Of a stretch of 64,000 nucleotides of DNA, positions 25,215 through 34,838 are shown one piece after another. A program made the position numbers and the translations under genes. The stretch is from NCBI GenBank assembly GCA_001566295.1, contig KQ964245.1, positions 2,051,524-2,115,523 of the forward strand, read 5' to 3'. The DNA comes from Microdochium bolleyi (lineage: Eukaryota > Ascomycota > Sordariomycetes > Xylariales > Microdochiaceae). The notes beneath the pieces were generated by a model. That model searched no databases. It was not told the origin of the DNA and saw only the letters and a list, made by a program, of their open reading frames with translations. Position 1 is the first letter of the stretch. Every line of letters starts with the position of its first letter.

Positions 25215-25237
25215 GATCCTGCGAGATCTGCAGGATC
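25215..25237. repeat. Inverted repeat, 8-base arms
   Basis: GATCCTGC, 7-base spacer, then GCAGGATC. It shares the string GCAGGATCT with the hairpin about 290 bases to the left. Confidence 0.7.
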
Positions 25238-26402
25238 TCCGTTGTTAATTCCAGCGCCAAGGGGACCGACTGGCTAGCCACCCCTCCCAAGAACTGTCCC
25301 TGAGCTTAGCCGCCGCCAGCGGCTCACCAACCTATCATGCATGGGCGGCTCGAGCCGGAGTCTGCTTCGTCCATCAGCTCAACCATCCAAAAGCTTCTGA
25401 CAAAGTGACAGATCGTTGCAAGGCTCCGGTGCAGGTCAGTGTGTTCCTGGCCGTCGTGCCCAATAAATGTCTCGCCACGAAGTCGTCTATTGCCAACATG
25501 CAAAGATTGTGATTAGTAGTTCTCGTATCACATCCACGGGCCATTGGCGGGTTGCAGTGATAGCAAAGGGATCTAACGACAGGTTCCCATCTCAACCGAA
25601 CCGAGATGATAACATGAATTCCCCGTAGAGCCTTTAGACACGCTGACCCCAAGTCCGCTCTGTGCCAGGCTTCTGGTGTATAACTTTTGGGGCCATGTTT
25701 GGCTCGCATGTATTGTGGTTTCATGCCGGACAAGAGCAGCGTGATAGTCCCACCAGAGTGTACTCGGCTGATGACCTCCTCCGACGCTTTCAAAAGCTCC
25801 TCGACTTATTCTGTTGCCTGGAGCACTGCCACGGCCGCTGAGACCAGGAAGCCATGCCATGGGCCCATTTATCTGAAGCTCCCCGCCATATCGTGTCCCC
25901 CTCAAGAGTCAGTAACCAATCCTTGCGGCACGGAGGCAGCTTGAGGTCCACCCTGGCTGCGGCTCGCCGGGTTCGCAGCAGTTATCACACCTCTGTACGT
26001 TGGAGAGATCTGGACGTGACGGTGTCACACAAGCCCCCTCCACATCTGTAACCCTGCGCAGCCTTCGGCCAGACTACCTCTCTCGTCTTCCAAGTGACTG
26101 CCTAGAGCCAGAAAATGCACGGAGTAGTCGTGTGCGTTCCAGGTTCTTTTCCGGGTGCTGGCGGACCGCGTAGCTGTGACCAATCGCAGCCGGGCCTCTA
26201 CACCCCTGGTCACAAACGGCCGACGGCAACTTCAATGGAGTTATCGCACTGCTTATCCACGCCTCCAACCACGTAATTGCTCAAGACACAACCACCTGGC
26301 GACCTCAGAACCTCTCCCACTCTCGCATGCGCAAGCTATTGCTTCCTTCTCCGCGTCTGTATCTCTGTCCAACGAGCGACACACCCGGACGGCCTCATAG
26401 CC

Positions 26403-27863
26403 ATGGCAGCCACGGCCGACGACAAGGTCCGCAGCTCCGTCGAGCTCGCGGACCGAGCTCCTGTTCTCCCGATCGTCGAAACTCCAGAGCCGGCCAAGGC
26501 CTCACTACATCCAGCTGTCTACGTTGCGTACGTCCAATCCTACGACCCAGAAGGAGGCCATTGTTGTGTAGGAACATGAAGCTAACCTTTATTCCTCTCC
26601 TGTGGGCTTGCAGTACCTGGATCAGCTTGTCGTCCTCGGTCATCCTGTTCAACAAATGGATTCTCGATAGCTTGAACTTCCGTAAGCCGACCTCCTGACG
26701 AGGATCCCCGCCTGTCTCTTGACCTGCCAGTATTGAGCTCCTTGGCTAACTTCTCGACTGCAATCGCAGGCTATCCCGTCGTGCTCACAACCTACCACCT
26801 GACCTTTGCGACCGTCGCGACACAGCTCCTCGCCCGATACACCAAGGTCCTCGATGGCCGCAAGACGGTCAAGATGACGGGACGCGTCTACCTGCGCGCC
26901 ATTGTCCCCATTGGAATATTCTTCAGCCTGAGTCTGATCTGTGGAAACCTGACATACCTCTACCTGAGTGTCTCGTTTATCCAGATGCTCAAGGCCACGA
27001 CGCCCGTGGCGGTACTGCTGTCCAGCTGGGTCATGGGCATCGCCGCGCCCAACTACAAGCTCCTGCTCAACGTCTCGGCGATCGTCGTCGGCGTCGTCAT
27101 CGCCTCATTCGGCGAGATCAAGTTCGTCTGGATCGGCTTCTTCTACCAGCTCGGCGGCATCATCTTCGAGGCCATCCGCCTCAACCTTGTGCAGGCCCTT
27201 CTGAGCTCGGCCGAGTACAAGATGGACCCGCTCGTATCGCTGTACTACTTTGCGCCCATCTGCGCAGGCATGAACGGCATCGTCGCGCTCATCTGGGAGG
27301 TGCCCCGGGTCAGCATGAGCGAGGTCTACAACGTGGGGCTCTTTGTCTTCTTCATCAACGGTCTCACTGCGTTCCTGCTGAACGTGTCTGTCGTCTTCTT
27401 GGTGAGTGATCCCAACGGCGCGCCCGCGCGTGCCTTCTGCTTCCCGTGCATGGTCTTGTACTGACTGAATCCTCCTCTCCCCCTTCAGATCGGCAAGACC
27501 TCGTCTCTCGTGATGACCCTCTGCGGCGTCCTCAAGGACGTCCTGCTCGTCTTCGCCTCGATGCTTATCTGGGGCCACCCCGTCACGGGCCTGCAGTTTT
27601 TCGGTTACTCGATCGCCCTTGGGGGCATGGTCTACTACAAGCTCGGCTTCGACGCGCTCAGGGGTTACGCCCAGGAAGGCGGGCGCCAGTGGGCCGAGTT
27701 CGGCGCTGCGCGGCCTGCACTGCGCAAGATCATTGTCGGCGGCTCCGCGCTGCTCCTAGTCATCATCGTCTTCACCAGCGTCGCCCCTACGGCGTACATG
27801 CCCAAGTACAGCGGGGACTCTATCAAGGGCGCGATCCACGGTATTGGATTCGGCACGGACTGA
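26403..27863 (+). CDS. TPT/DMT-family nucleotide-sugar-type transporter, candidate UDP-galactofuranose transporter
   Basis: Four exons: 26403-26527, 26614-26681, 26770-27401, 27489-27863; 399 aa. After a ~40-residue polar N-terminus there are about ten hydrophobic segments typical of the triose-phosphate transporter (DUF250) branch of the drug/metabolite superfamily. Diagnostic strings are FNKWIL in the first membrane segment, FRYPVVLTTYHL, SVSFIQMLKATTPV and GKTSSLVMTLCGVLKD. Members are Golgi/ER antiporters or orphan transporters. Splice junctions are clean GT-AG and keep these motifs in frame. In A. fumigatus the UDP-galactofuranose transporter gene glfB lies next to glfA; the size of this protein and its position divergent from glfA suggest the same role, but the family has many paralogues and the sequence alone does not fix the substrate. 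Confidence 0.88.
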
Positions 27864-29162
27864 GTCCTCTTCCACCCACCACTTACTTGTGCATGATTCG
27901 GTATCAGCGCATCGGCCGCAAAAGCAGCGCCGTAGCTCGAGACCGGGGGGAGAGAGCGTCCTGCGCTGTGCTGCGGACGGCATCATGAGCGACATTTCCG
28001 GCTCCGCGTGCGGAACAGCAGCGGATCGTGCGAAGCCGGCGCTATATAGACCGGGGAGCCTCGACTGATAGACGAGAAAAATGATAGATAGCGCGAGACG
28101 CTCGTAGTATAGATCGACCATATCAACAGTCAGTTCTTGAAGATGCCCCGTAGGATATAACTTCCAAAGCTCATTATGGCTCTTTGTGCGTGGTGTGGTC
28201 CTCAGCGTGCCTGGACTACAGGAACAAATGGGCAGAGAGCCGAGTCAAGAGAACATAGTCGCTGCGGAAGACTGGCGGCGCATGAAACAATGGATTAGCC
28301 GCGGGAAGATGGGGAGATACTCCCGCTCCGAACGTGATATTGTAAGCCGTTGACACGCATTCTTGACAGCGAAACAGAGTGTCCCACATGGGGGGAGGTC
28401 GCCCGAACGTTCATGACGCACGAGAGCGATTGTCCTTGTCACAGCTGTTTCTCACACTGGAACATCTAAGCTCCTCATATACGCGTATGCACAGAGCGAC
28501 TTGAGAAGGGGTGCAATGATGTGGCTAGGGGACTTAAATTCAGAATTCGTAGTGGTTTCTGCGAAAGAGATTGACGACAATAGGTTCTCGGGGCTTGAGC
28601 AAGAAGTGTTGCAAGCGGGTCAGGATGTTTTGTCATCTGCATAGAATTGGTGGTCAAGAAGGGCCAAGATCGCATGAAACTATGAGACAAGCCCTAGTGA
28701 CAGCTCCGTTTGACTGCACTCGGTTTCCGGGGATTGATACATCTTCTAGAGAAGGCCGCTTCGTGAGTGGTCGCCCGCCGTCGTCGTCGTCCCAAGTTCT
28801 GTTCTGCGCAGCTAAAACTCCCAGCAACTCCTGCCCAGATTAGTCGGCATTCACACAGACAGCTGACACGAGTCGCACTACACGACGCAGGCAATGCCGA
28901 TATATATCTCGAATTCGCGGGGTGGGGTTCGGTCGTCCTGAGTGGACGTCTTGGGTCTGTATGTTTTTGAATTTCGTTCATTTGTTTGTTTTGTTTCGTA
29001 AAGCCGTCTGATGGTAAAAATCTCTATCAGATTCCAGAGCGCGTTGACTCCTTATTTTAGGCTCCCTTATGCCGTGTGTGATGATGCCAAAAACACATCC
29101 CCAGCCCATGACCCCGTTAATGACCGAAACGACAGAAGACGCAGCAGTTTTTGGAAATTGAT
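27864..29162. other. Convergent intergenic region
   Basis: Holds the 3' flanks of the transporter gene (plus strand) and of the eL27 gene (minus strand). I see no gene, RNA or repeat in it. Confidence 0.5.
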
Positions 29163-30005
29163 TTAGAATTCTGCCAAAGGATATTAGGTTAGCAAGTGTG
29201 GTTGCAAAAAGACGGCGTGGCCTGGTGGCAGCATCGTAGCGACAGGTGTGGATTGGCCGCGTGGGTATGCTGGTCGGGATGGCGTAGGGGATTTGAACAT
29301 ACTCAGAGGGGTGAAGAACCATCTGTTCTTGCCGCTCGTGTAGCGCTCCTCCAAGACCTTCTTCACGTTCTTCTTGGCGTCTTCTCTTTGGCTGACCTCC
29401 TTGAAGGTGTCGGCGGACAGGACGCCCTTGAGTCCCTCAAGCTCGAGTGTGTAACGGGTGGGCATCAGGTGGTTGTAGTTGACGGCCTTGATGAAGGGCT
29501 TGATCTTGGAGCGCTTCTCCTGGCGGGTCTTGGACATCCGGCGGGTGATCTTGGAGGGGTATCTCTCAATGCCGGCAACCAGAGCGTGACCATAAGGGTG
29601 GGCCTTGTTGCCAGAGTCGACGGGCTGGACAATGACAACCTGTAGTGGAAAAAAAAATCTCGAGTCAGAACCAGGTTGTCTTCTGCTGAACATGCATGTG
29701 ACTGCGCGCGCGAGCTTCCCCCATGAAAACATCGAATTGGACCAGGACAATCTCCTCCTCTTGCGAAATGCGCGTATGTCGACTGCTCGGTTCGCGAATG
29801 GGTCGTCCCATTGCATCGGTGCGTCCTAGCCATTGCTCCTTCCCGTGCATCTTCGTCCTGGTCCTCGTTCCCGGGTTCCTCCAACTCTGCTCGCGGGCAT
29901 CGAAAAAGTTCGCAGGGACGCCGTCATCCGGACTGAACGTACCTTCTTACCGGCGTAGCGGCCGCGGGTGATGATGGCGACTCTGCCGACCTTGAGGAAC
30001 TTCAT
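29163..30005 (-). CDS. rpl27: 60S ribosomal protein eL27
   Basis: Cytosolic large-subunit ribosomal protein. Three exons: 30005-29943 (21 codons, MKFLKVGRVAIITRGRYAGKK), 29639-29303 and 29170-29163, where the last is only 8 bases and encodes the end of the protein (Lys, Phe, stop). The product is 135 aa, the usual length for eL27, with the KOW-like N-terminus and the conserved end NRWFFTPLKF. Intron 1 is 303 bases, long for this window but common in ribosomal protein genes; intron 2 is 132 bases. Without the 8-base exon the frame reads through into intron sequence, so that exon is inferred from the conserved C-terminus. It is divergent from the small Nce101-like gene. Confidence 0.95.
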
Positions 30006-30512
30006 CTTGACGGCTGGGTTGTCGTATGAAGTGGGCGGGGGTGGTGTTGTGCTGGTTGACTGGTCTCTTGGGTAGGGGAAAAAGTCCGCTGGATGACCAT
30101 GCCTAGCTTGCCACAGCAGGGAAAATCCAAAGTGTGTCTGGGAAAATTAAGCGAAAAAGGGTTTGTGGATTTCCTTAGGCTGCTCAGCACAGCATGTGTG
30201 GCTGGAGTGTGGCTGGAGTGAAATCTGGGTCTTCTTGGTTGGAGGCGTGACCCACATTACCTCTCCACCAAGAAACCCTGACGTGGCCGTCCACCTGGGC
30301 AGAGTTCCAAAGGTCCTGCCAGAAGCCAGCACTGGAGGCGCTCAGTCTTGTGCAGCAAGCGGGTCCTGGCTACGACCAACAGTGACCCACCCACCTACCA
30401 GGCCGTTGGACACACCTAGAGAGCAAACTTCCCAGAAGACTGGTGTTTCCAAGTACCCCGAGTACGCTGTAGTATATCGGACTTCCTTTGACCGGATCAC
30501 CACACCTGCATC
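30006..30512. promoter_or_regulatory. Shared divergent promoter of rpl27 and the Nce101-like gene
   Basis: 507 bases between two divergent starts. It should contain the strong ribosomal-protein promoter; I cannot assign a specific factor site with confidence. Confidence 0.5.
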
Positions 30513-30764
30513 ATGGCTCCTCCGACCTTTGTCATCTCCAAGGCTGCGGACCCCATCTTCGCCGTGGCGGTCGGGCTGCTTGCCGCAGCGACACGCATTA
30601 CCCGTGAGGGCAAGGAGAAGGGCCAGACTACCCAGCAGACTGTCGAGGCTGGCAAACGGTGAGTCTCGTGTACCTAACCCGACATCACGAAAGCCAGCTC
30701 ACTCTGGAGCGGTACGCTAATTACATATAGGCGCCTTGGCTTCGCGATGGGATTGTCCCAGTGA
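30513..30764 (+). CDS. Nce101-like small membrane protein
   Basis: Two exons, 30513-30658 and 30731-30764 (72-base intron, GTGAGT to ATATAG), encoding 59 aa. The N-terminal half holds one hydrophobic segment (ISKAADPIFAVAVGLLAAA), followed by a basic/charged tail with REGKEKGQTTQQT. The ADP-hydrophobic-TR pattern and the length fit the NCE101 (non-classical export) family, named after a yeast protein implicated in leaderless secretion; molecular function is unclear. It lies divergent from rpl27 and convergent with the TTC36-like gene 262 bases downstream. It is too short for most gene finders, but the intron joins two halves that both resemble the family. Confidence 0.75.
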
Positions 30765-31026
30765 TCAACTCTCGTTGATAGAGCTAACACCTTGATGGGT
30801 TTATTGCCGTCGGTCACGAGTGCAGAGATCTTTCATATGGACCACCGGGCTACTGCTCATTCGCACGGCATAGCACAGGAAGCGAGCTCGTTTGGTCGTT
30901 GTCTTTCACATCAAAGCAGCTATTCTCAAATCTCAGAAAGCTGGCGGCCATTTTCCATACCGCCAGAAAACATGTTGTAATATTTGTTCCCTTCTTACAG
31001 CCAGCCATCTTCGAGATACCCAGAAT

Positions 31027-31827
31027 TTACGCTTCAAAATCCGGACCGTACTCTTTCTTCATCGCCTCCCTGACGATCTGACCACACAACTTGGCAGTCG
31101 GGTTCGTTGCGACAGCCAGGCCTTTGGCGACTTCGTTGCCATATCGCCCGCCCAGGGCAAAGTCCCGGGAAGCCGCTTCTTCGAATTCCATCTTGGTCCA
31201 AGCCTCTTCCTGTCGGCCGCTAGCGGAAATCGTGGCGCCATCGTTGATGATCTTGGCTGAAGTGTGGTAGATTGCGGCTCTCTGGGTGTGCGCCATCGAC
31301 AAAGTCTTGCATGCCTGCGGAGAGATACCTGCATACAGGCTACGTGGCGTGAGCAATGTGACGACTTGTTCTAGATCTCCCAGGGCCATGGAGGCGGCCT
31401 CTGCCCGTGTGTCCTCCTTGCTGTCCTTGACCAAGGCCCGCGGATCCGGGTGCGCCTCCAGCAGCATCGTGTCGCCATAGAGCCGACGTAGAGCTTGGGC
31501 TCGGTTGTTCCTGGCGCTGGCGTACTGGGGATGTTCACCGATGAGCTCGCCCAGGCTCGTCACACACCGGTGGTATTCCTCAACGGGTTCTGACATGAGC
31601 GGTTTCAATCCTGCCATCTGCATCTCAAGCTGCTGCATGGCCATGATTATCTCGCGCTCCTTGCGGGAGACACGGTCGTAGACCTCAGAGTCGGTGATGA
31701 CGGGATCCTTGGGCAGCGACTGGTCGATGAGCACGGTCGTTGCCGGGTCAAATTCAGGGTCCTTGATCTTCTCGAGGACATTCATGTCACGACGGCTCAG
31801 CGACAAATCGCCCATTGCGGGAGACAT
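31027..31827 (-). CDS. TTC36-like tetratricopeptide repeat protein
   Basis: Uninterrupted 266-aa frame. It matches TTC36 across its length: an N-terminal SRRDMNVLEKIKDPEFDP segment (animal proteins have VLQAIFNPDTPFGD), a TPR with ASARNNRAQALRRLYGD, an ALGDLEQVVTL helix, a third TPR ending in EFEEAASRDFALGGRYGN, and a closing NPTAKLCGQIVREAM that parallels NPYAALCNRML. It is longer than the ~190-aa mammalian protein because of an inserted charged region after the N-terminus and between repeats. TPR proteins are scaffolds; mammalian TTC36 is reported to stabilise 4-hydroxyphenylpyruvate dioxygenase. The divergent neighbour, 858 bases away, encodes that enzyme, supporting a shared role in tyrosine catabolism. 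No signal peptide or membrane segment is visible. Confidence 0.87.
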   Translation of the reverse strand: MSPAMGDLSLSRRDMNVLEKIKDPEFDPATTVLIDQSLPKDPVITDSEVYDRVSRKEREIIMAMQQLEMQMAGLKPLMSEPVEEYHRCVTSLGELIGEHPQYASARNNRAQALRRLYGDTMLLEAHPDPRALVKDSKEDTRAEAASMALGDLEQVVTLLTPRSLYAGISPQACKTLSMAHTQRAAIYHTSAKIINDGATISASGRQEEAWTKMEFEEAASRDFALGGRYGNEVAKGLAVATNPTAKLCGQIVREAMKKEYGPDFEA

Positions 31828-32685
31828 TGTGACGGTGGTTGGTTTCGGGATGGTGGTGAGCTGAGGAAGATTCTCTCCGGGTAAGTGTGTCGTCGAAGGT
31901 GTCCTGGGGATAGTTCGAACTGCTGACAGTAATACCAGGGGAATAAATTACAGGTCAAGACTTGTCATGGCGGTCGTCGTGCACAAGGCAACTACTTGAA
32001 GCTCGAGCTTACCACCTGCCGCCGTGGTGTACTCCGAAATGTGGGGCCATCCCGACAGTAGCCCTGTCGTTCCGCAGCTATGACGGCACCCGGCGGAAGC
32101 GTGCCAGACGGTATGCGACAACATTGTGCCATCCAACGATACGCACATGCAGCCTGGCCCAGATGACGGGTGCTGATAGGACTGGACATTCCTCCTTGAG
32201 CCGCTGGCCGCGTGTGCCCCAGGTTCCCGCTCCAGTGAGGGGACGCGCTGTGGTGCTCGGCTACCTGCGGCCCGCACGGAGGCTCGGCGCAGGAGCACAG
32301 TGGTGTTGAGCAGGCGCCGCGCAGCCGCGCCGGGCGGAACGGCATGGGTGGGTTCACGCGGCTCCCAGCGCGGAATGGGCGCCGGGCTTGCTGGCCCGCG
32401 CATACCCAGCCTCAACGGCCGCCGGATTAGCTAATCATGGGTGTAAGCCGCGACGCTCGGGTGTCAAGTGACAGGCACACAATGATGTGGTGGCCGCGGG
32501 GGGGTTCTTATTAACCAGGCAGCTTGCCGTTGCCTTCAACCAGGTTCGTTGTTCTCATCAAACGAGTCAGCTCGTCCACACCAAAGCCTAAGCATACCAT
32601 CACCTGTCACCACGAGAGCATCACCGTTACTGGCCAAGACAAGCCCTTCCGGCCTTGACTTCTAACACCATCACATCACACAGCC
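31828..32685. promoter_or_regulatory. Shared divergent promoter of the TTC36-like gene and HPD
   Basis: 858 bases between the two starts, with no gene inside. A perfect 12-base palindrome GATTAGCTAATC lies at 32425-32436, a TATA-like TTATTAA at 32508-32514 about 175 bases before the HPD start, and a C/T/A-rich leader leads into CAGCCATGG at the HPD start. Co-regulation is inferred from arrangement only. Confidence 0.5.
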
Positions 32686-33945
32686 ATGGCTCCCTCTGCC
32701 ATCACAGACTCGCCACCGCGGCAGCCGGCGTACCTCGCCTCCCCTGCCACCAGTGAAGACTATGCCGTGCAAGCTGGTGTCGCCGACTTCCAGGGCTACG
32801 ACCACATCACCTGGTGGGTTGGCAACGCCAAGCAGGCCGCGCAGTACTACAACAGCATCTTTGGCTTCAAGACGATAGCGTACCAGGGCCTCGAGACAGG
32901 CAACCGGTACTCCACATCATGGGTTGTCTCCAACAACCTCGTCCGCTTCGTCTTCAAGTCCCCCATCCGCTCAGCCAAGCACCTACCAGAGGATGAGCCG
33001 ATAACTCCAGAGGAGAGGGAACACCTCGCCGAGATGCACGCTCACCTCGAGAGACATGGTGATGCCGTCAAGGACGTCGCCTTTGAGGTCGACAACGTCG
33101 AGGCCGTCTACTCCCGAGCCGTCGAGGGCGGTGCCGTCTCCGTCCAGGCGCCCAAGGTCTCGCGGGACAAGCAGCACAAGGGTGAGGTGACGACCGCTGT
33201 CATCCGCACATACGGCGACACCACACACACCCTCATCTCCCGCAACGCCTTCAGCGGGCCTTTCCTCCCCGGCTACATCGCCAAGTCTGCCCCTCCCTCC
33301 ACCGTGACCCTACCAGATGTCGGGCTCGCCCGCATCGACCACTGCGTCGGCAACCAGTCGTGGAACGAGATGGTCGACGCCTGCGCCTTCTACGAGCAGT
33401 GCCTGTCCTTCCACCGTTTCTGGTCCGTGGACGACTCGCAGATCTCCACCGAGTTCTCGGCGCTCAACTCGATCGTCATGGCCAGCTCCAACAACATGGT
33501 CAAGATGCCCATCAACGAGCCCGCCCCCGGCAAGAAGAAGTCCCAGATCGAGGAGTACGTCACCTTCAACTCGGGCGCGGGAGTGCAGCACATTGCCCTC
33601 CTGACAAAGGACATCATCAGCACCGTGTCGGCGCTGCGCGCCCGCGGCGTCGAGTTCATCAGCGTGCCCGAGTCGTACTACGAGACCATGCGCCACCGCC
33701 TCAAGACGGAGAAGCGCAACTGGGAGCTCAACGAGGATCTCGACACCATCCAGTCGCTCAACATCCTCATCGACTACGACGAGGGCGGCTACCTCCTGCA
33801 GCTCTTCACCAAGCCCCTCATGGACAGGCCCACCGTCTTCATCGAGATCATCCAGCGCAACAGCTTCGAGGGCTTCGGCGCCGGCAACTTCAAGTCCCTG
33901 TTCGAGGCCATCGAGCGCGAGCAGGCCAAGAGAGGAAACCTCTAA
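32686..33945 (+). CDS. hpd: 4-hydroxyphenylpyruvate dioxygenase
   Basis: Intronless, 419 aa. Non-haem Fe(II) enzyme converting 4-hydroxyphenylpyruvate and O2 to homogentisate in tyrosine catabolism; homogentisate also feeds pyomelanin. The N-terminal vicinal-oxygen-chelate half starts at ~38 (YDHITWWVGNAKQAAQYY) and the catalytic half at ~210. The 2-His-1-Glu iron ligands are visible: H219 in RIDHCVG, H302 in VQHIAL and E387 in FIEIIQR. The C-terminal gate helix includes NSFEGFGAGNFKSLFEAIE. Length and motifs are fully typical. No other tyrosine-pathway enzyme (homogentisate dioxygenase, fumarylacetoacetase, maleylacetoacetate isomerase) lies in the window, so this is not the full cluster seen in Aspergillus; the only linked partner is the divergent TTC36-like gene. 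Confidence 0.98.
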   Translation: MAPSAITDSPPRQPAYLASPATSEDYAVQAGVADFQGYDHITWWVGNAKQAAQYYNSIFGFKTIAYQGLETGNRYSTSWVVSNNLVRFVFKSPIRSAKHLPEDEPITPEEREHLAEMHAHLERHGDAVKDVAFEVDNVEAVYSRAVEGGAVSVQAPKVSRDKQHKGEVTTAVIRTYGDTTHTLISRNAFSGPFLPGYIAKSAPPSTVTLPDVGLARIDHCVGNQSWNEMVDACAFYEQCLSFHRFWSVDDSQISTEFSALNSIVMASSNNMVKMPINEPAPGKKKSQIEEYVTFNSGAGVQHIALLTKDIISTVSALRARGVEFISVPESYYETMRHRLKTEKRNWELNEDLDTIQSLNILIDYDEGGYLLQLFTKPLMDRPTVFIEIIQRNSFEGFGAGNFKSLFEAIEREQAKRGNL

Positions 33946-34838
33946 CGGCCTTGGAAGGAAAGATCGGCGAGAGAAAAAAGTTCACTTCCTTCCCCTGAAT
34001 TCCAGCGTGCGATGCCCGTGCCTCACCAAAACAAAGTGGGCTGGCAATGTTTTTGATTTCCCCTACTCATAGCTTCGCTCATCCTGCATCCTCTGTCTGG
34101 TGGAACCGGCGTTCCCACAGAGGCCTCATTTGTTTTGCCCGCATCCTCTGTCTGGTGGAACAGGCGTTCCCACAGAGGCATTCCCCAATGGTTTTGGTTC
34201 CCAAAGCCCGCGTTGTTTCGTGTCGTTCTTTTGTGCCTCTCTACCCCAGTCGTTTTGTGGGAGAGACGGACACACACGCGCACACATCCGAAATGTTCAT
34301 ACGTAGCGTCAGTGTTTCCTCGATAATGACAACGTGACTACACATTTACAAATGACCTCCTTTTCTCTTTCTTTGCGGCACGCTATGTGCTGAAGATCGA
34401 CCGTGATCGCTGTGAACATGAATCACACCAGACGAGTAGGCATGCTGTGCTTACGCTCCCCATTGGTTGTTCATTCTTGCCGGTGTGTATGGGGAGTCAC
34501 TTTACCGATGGAGACGGCTCGGATACACAGGCGACAGACTGCTTCGTCGAAAACCCACGTGTGTGTGTTTCAACTGCCGTGTCCGTTTCCTAACTCGTCG
34601 CCTATGGATCAAGTACATCGTCCAAGGCACCCCGTGACGCTCCCCTGGAGCAAAGTAAGACAATACAGGGGGTCGCTCTGGGAAGCGGCGGCAGCGCTAC
34701 ATCATTATCCAATACAGAGCGCCGGCTGGGCACTATCTGGTGTTATTTTTGTAATGTTGCGAAGCTAGGCCTACGAAGTGATGAGAGGCGCCACCCGTCA
34801 GGGTCCATCCTTTATACCCGAGAGTGTGCTTCCTCGCG
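33946..34838. other. Convergent intergenic region with duplicated hairpin
   Basis: 893 bases between HPD and the Ssl1 stop codon. It contains two tandem copies of a 34-base interrupted hairpin at 34090-34123 and 34145-34178. Nothing else is recognised. Confidence 0.6.
34090..34178. repeat. Tandem pair of 34-base hairpins, 55-base period
   Basis: Each copy has outer arms CCTCTGT/ACAGAGG and inner arms GGAAC/GTTCC. The copies differ at one central base (CCGGC versus CAGGC) and are separated by 21 bases. They start 145 bases past the HPD stop codon. Confidence 0.85.

Larger units (their letters stand above)
23236..26402. promoter_or_regulatory. Divergent intergenic region between glfA and the transporter gene
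   Basis: 3.2 kb without a recognised gene, holding the promoters of two divergent genes. It contains three short inverted repeats between 24676 and 25237 that share a CTGC/GCAG element next to the spacer. Open frames here are short and composition-driven. Confidence 0.5.

Noticed and set aside
29640..29942. Possible snoRNA in the long first intron of rpl27
   Set aside because: A D-box-like CTGA is present near the intron end, but I find no convincing C box (RTGATGA) at the right distance and no H/ACA hairpin pair.
34047..34337. Overlapping frames repeating the peptide SSVWWNRRSHRG
   Set aside because: The peptide repeat is only the translation of the duplicated DNA hairpin downstream of HPD.
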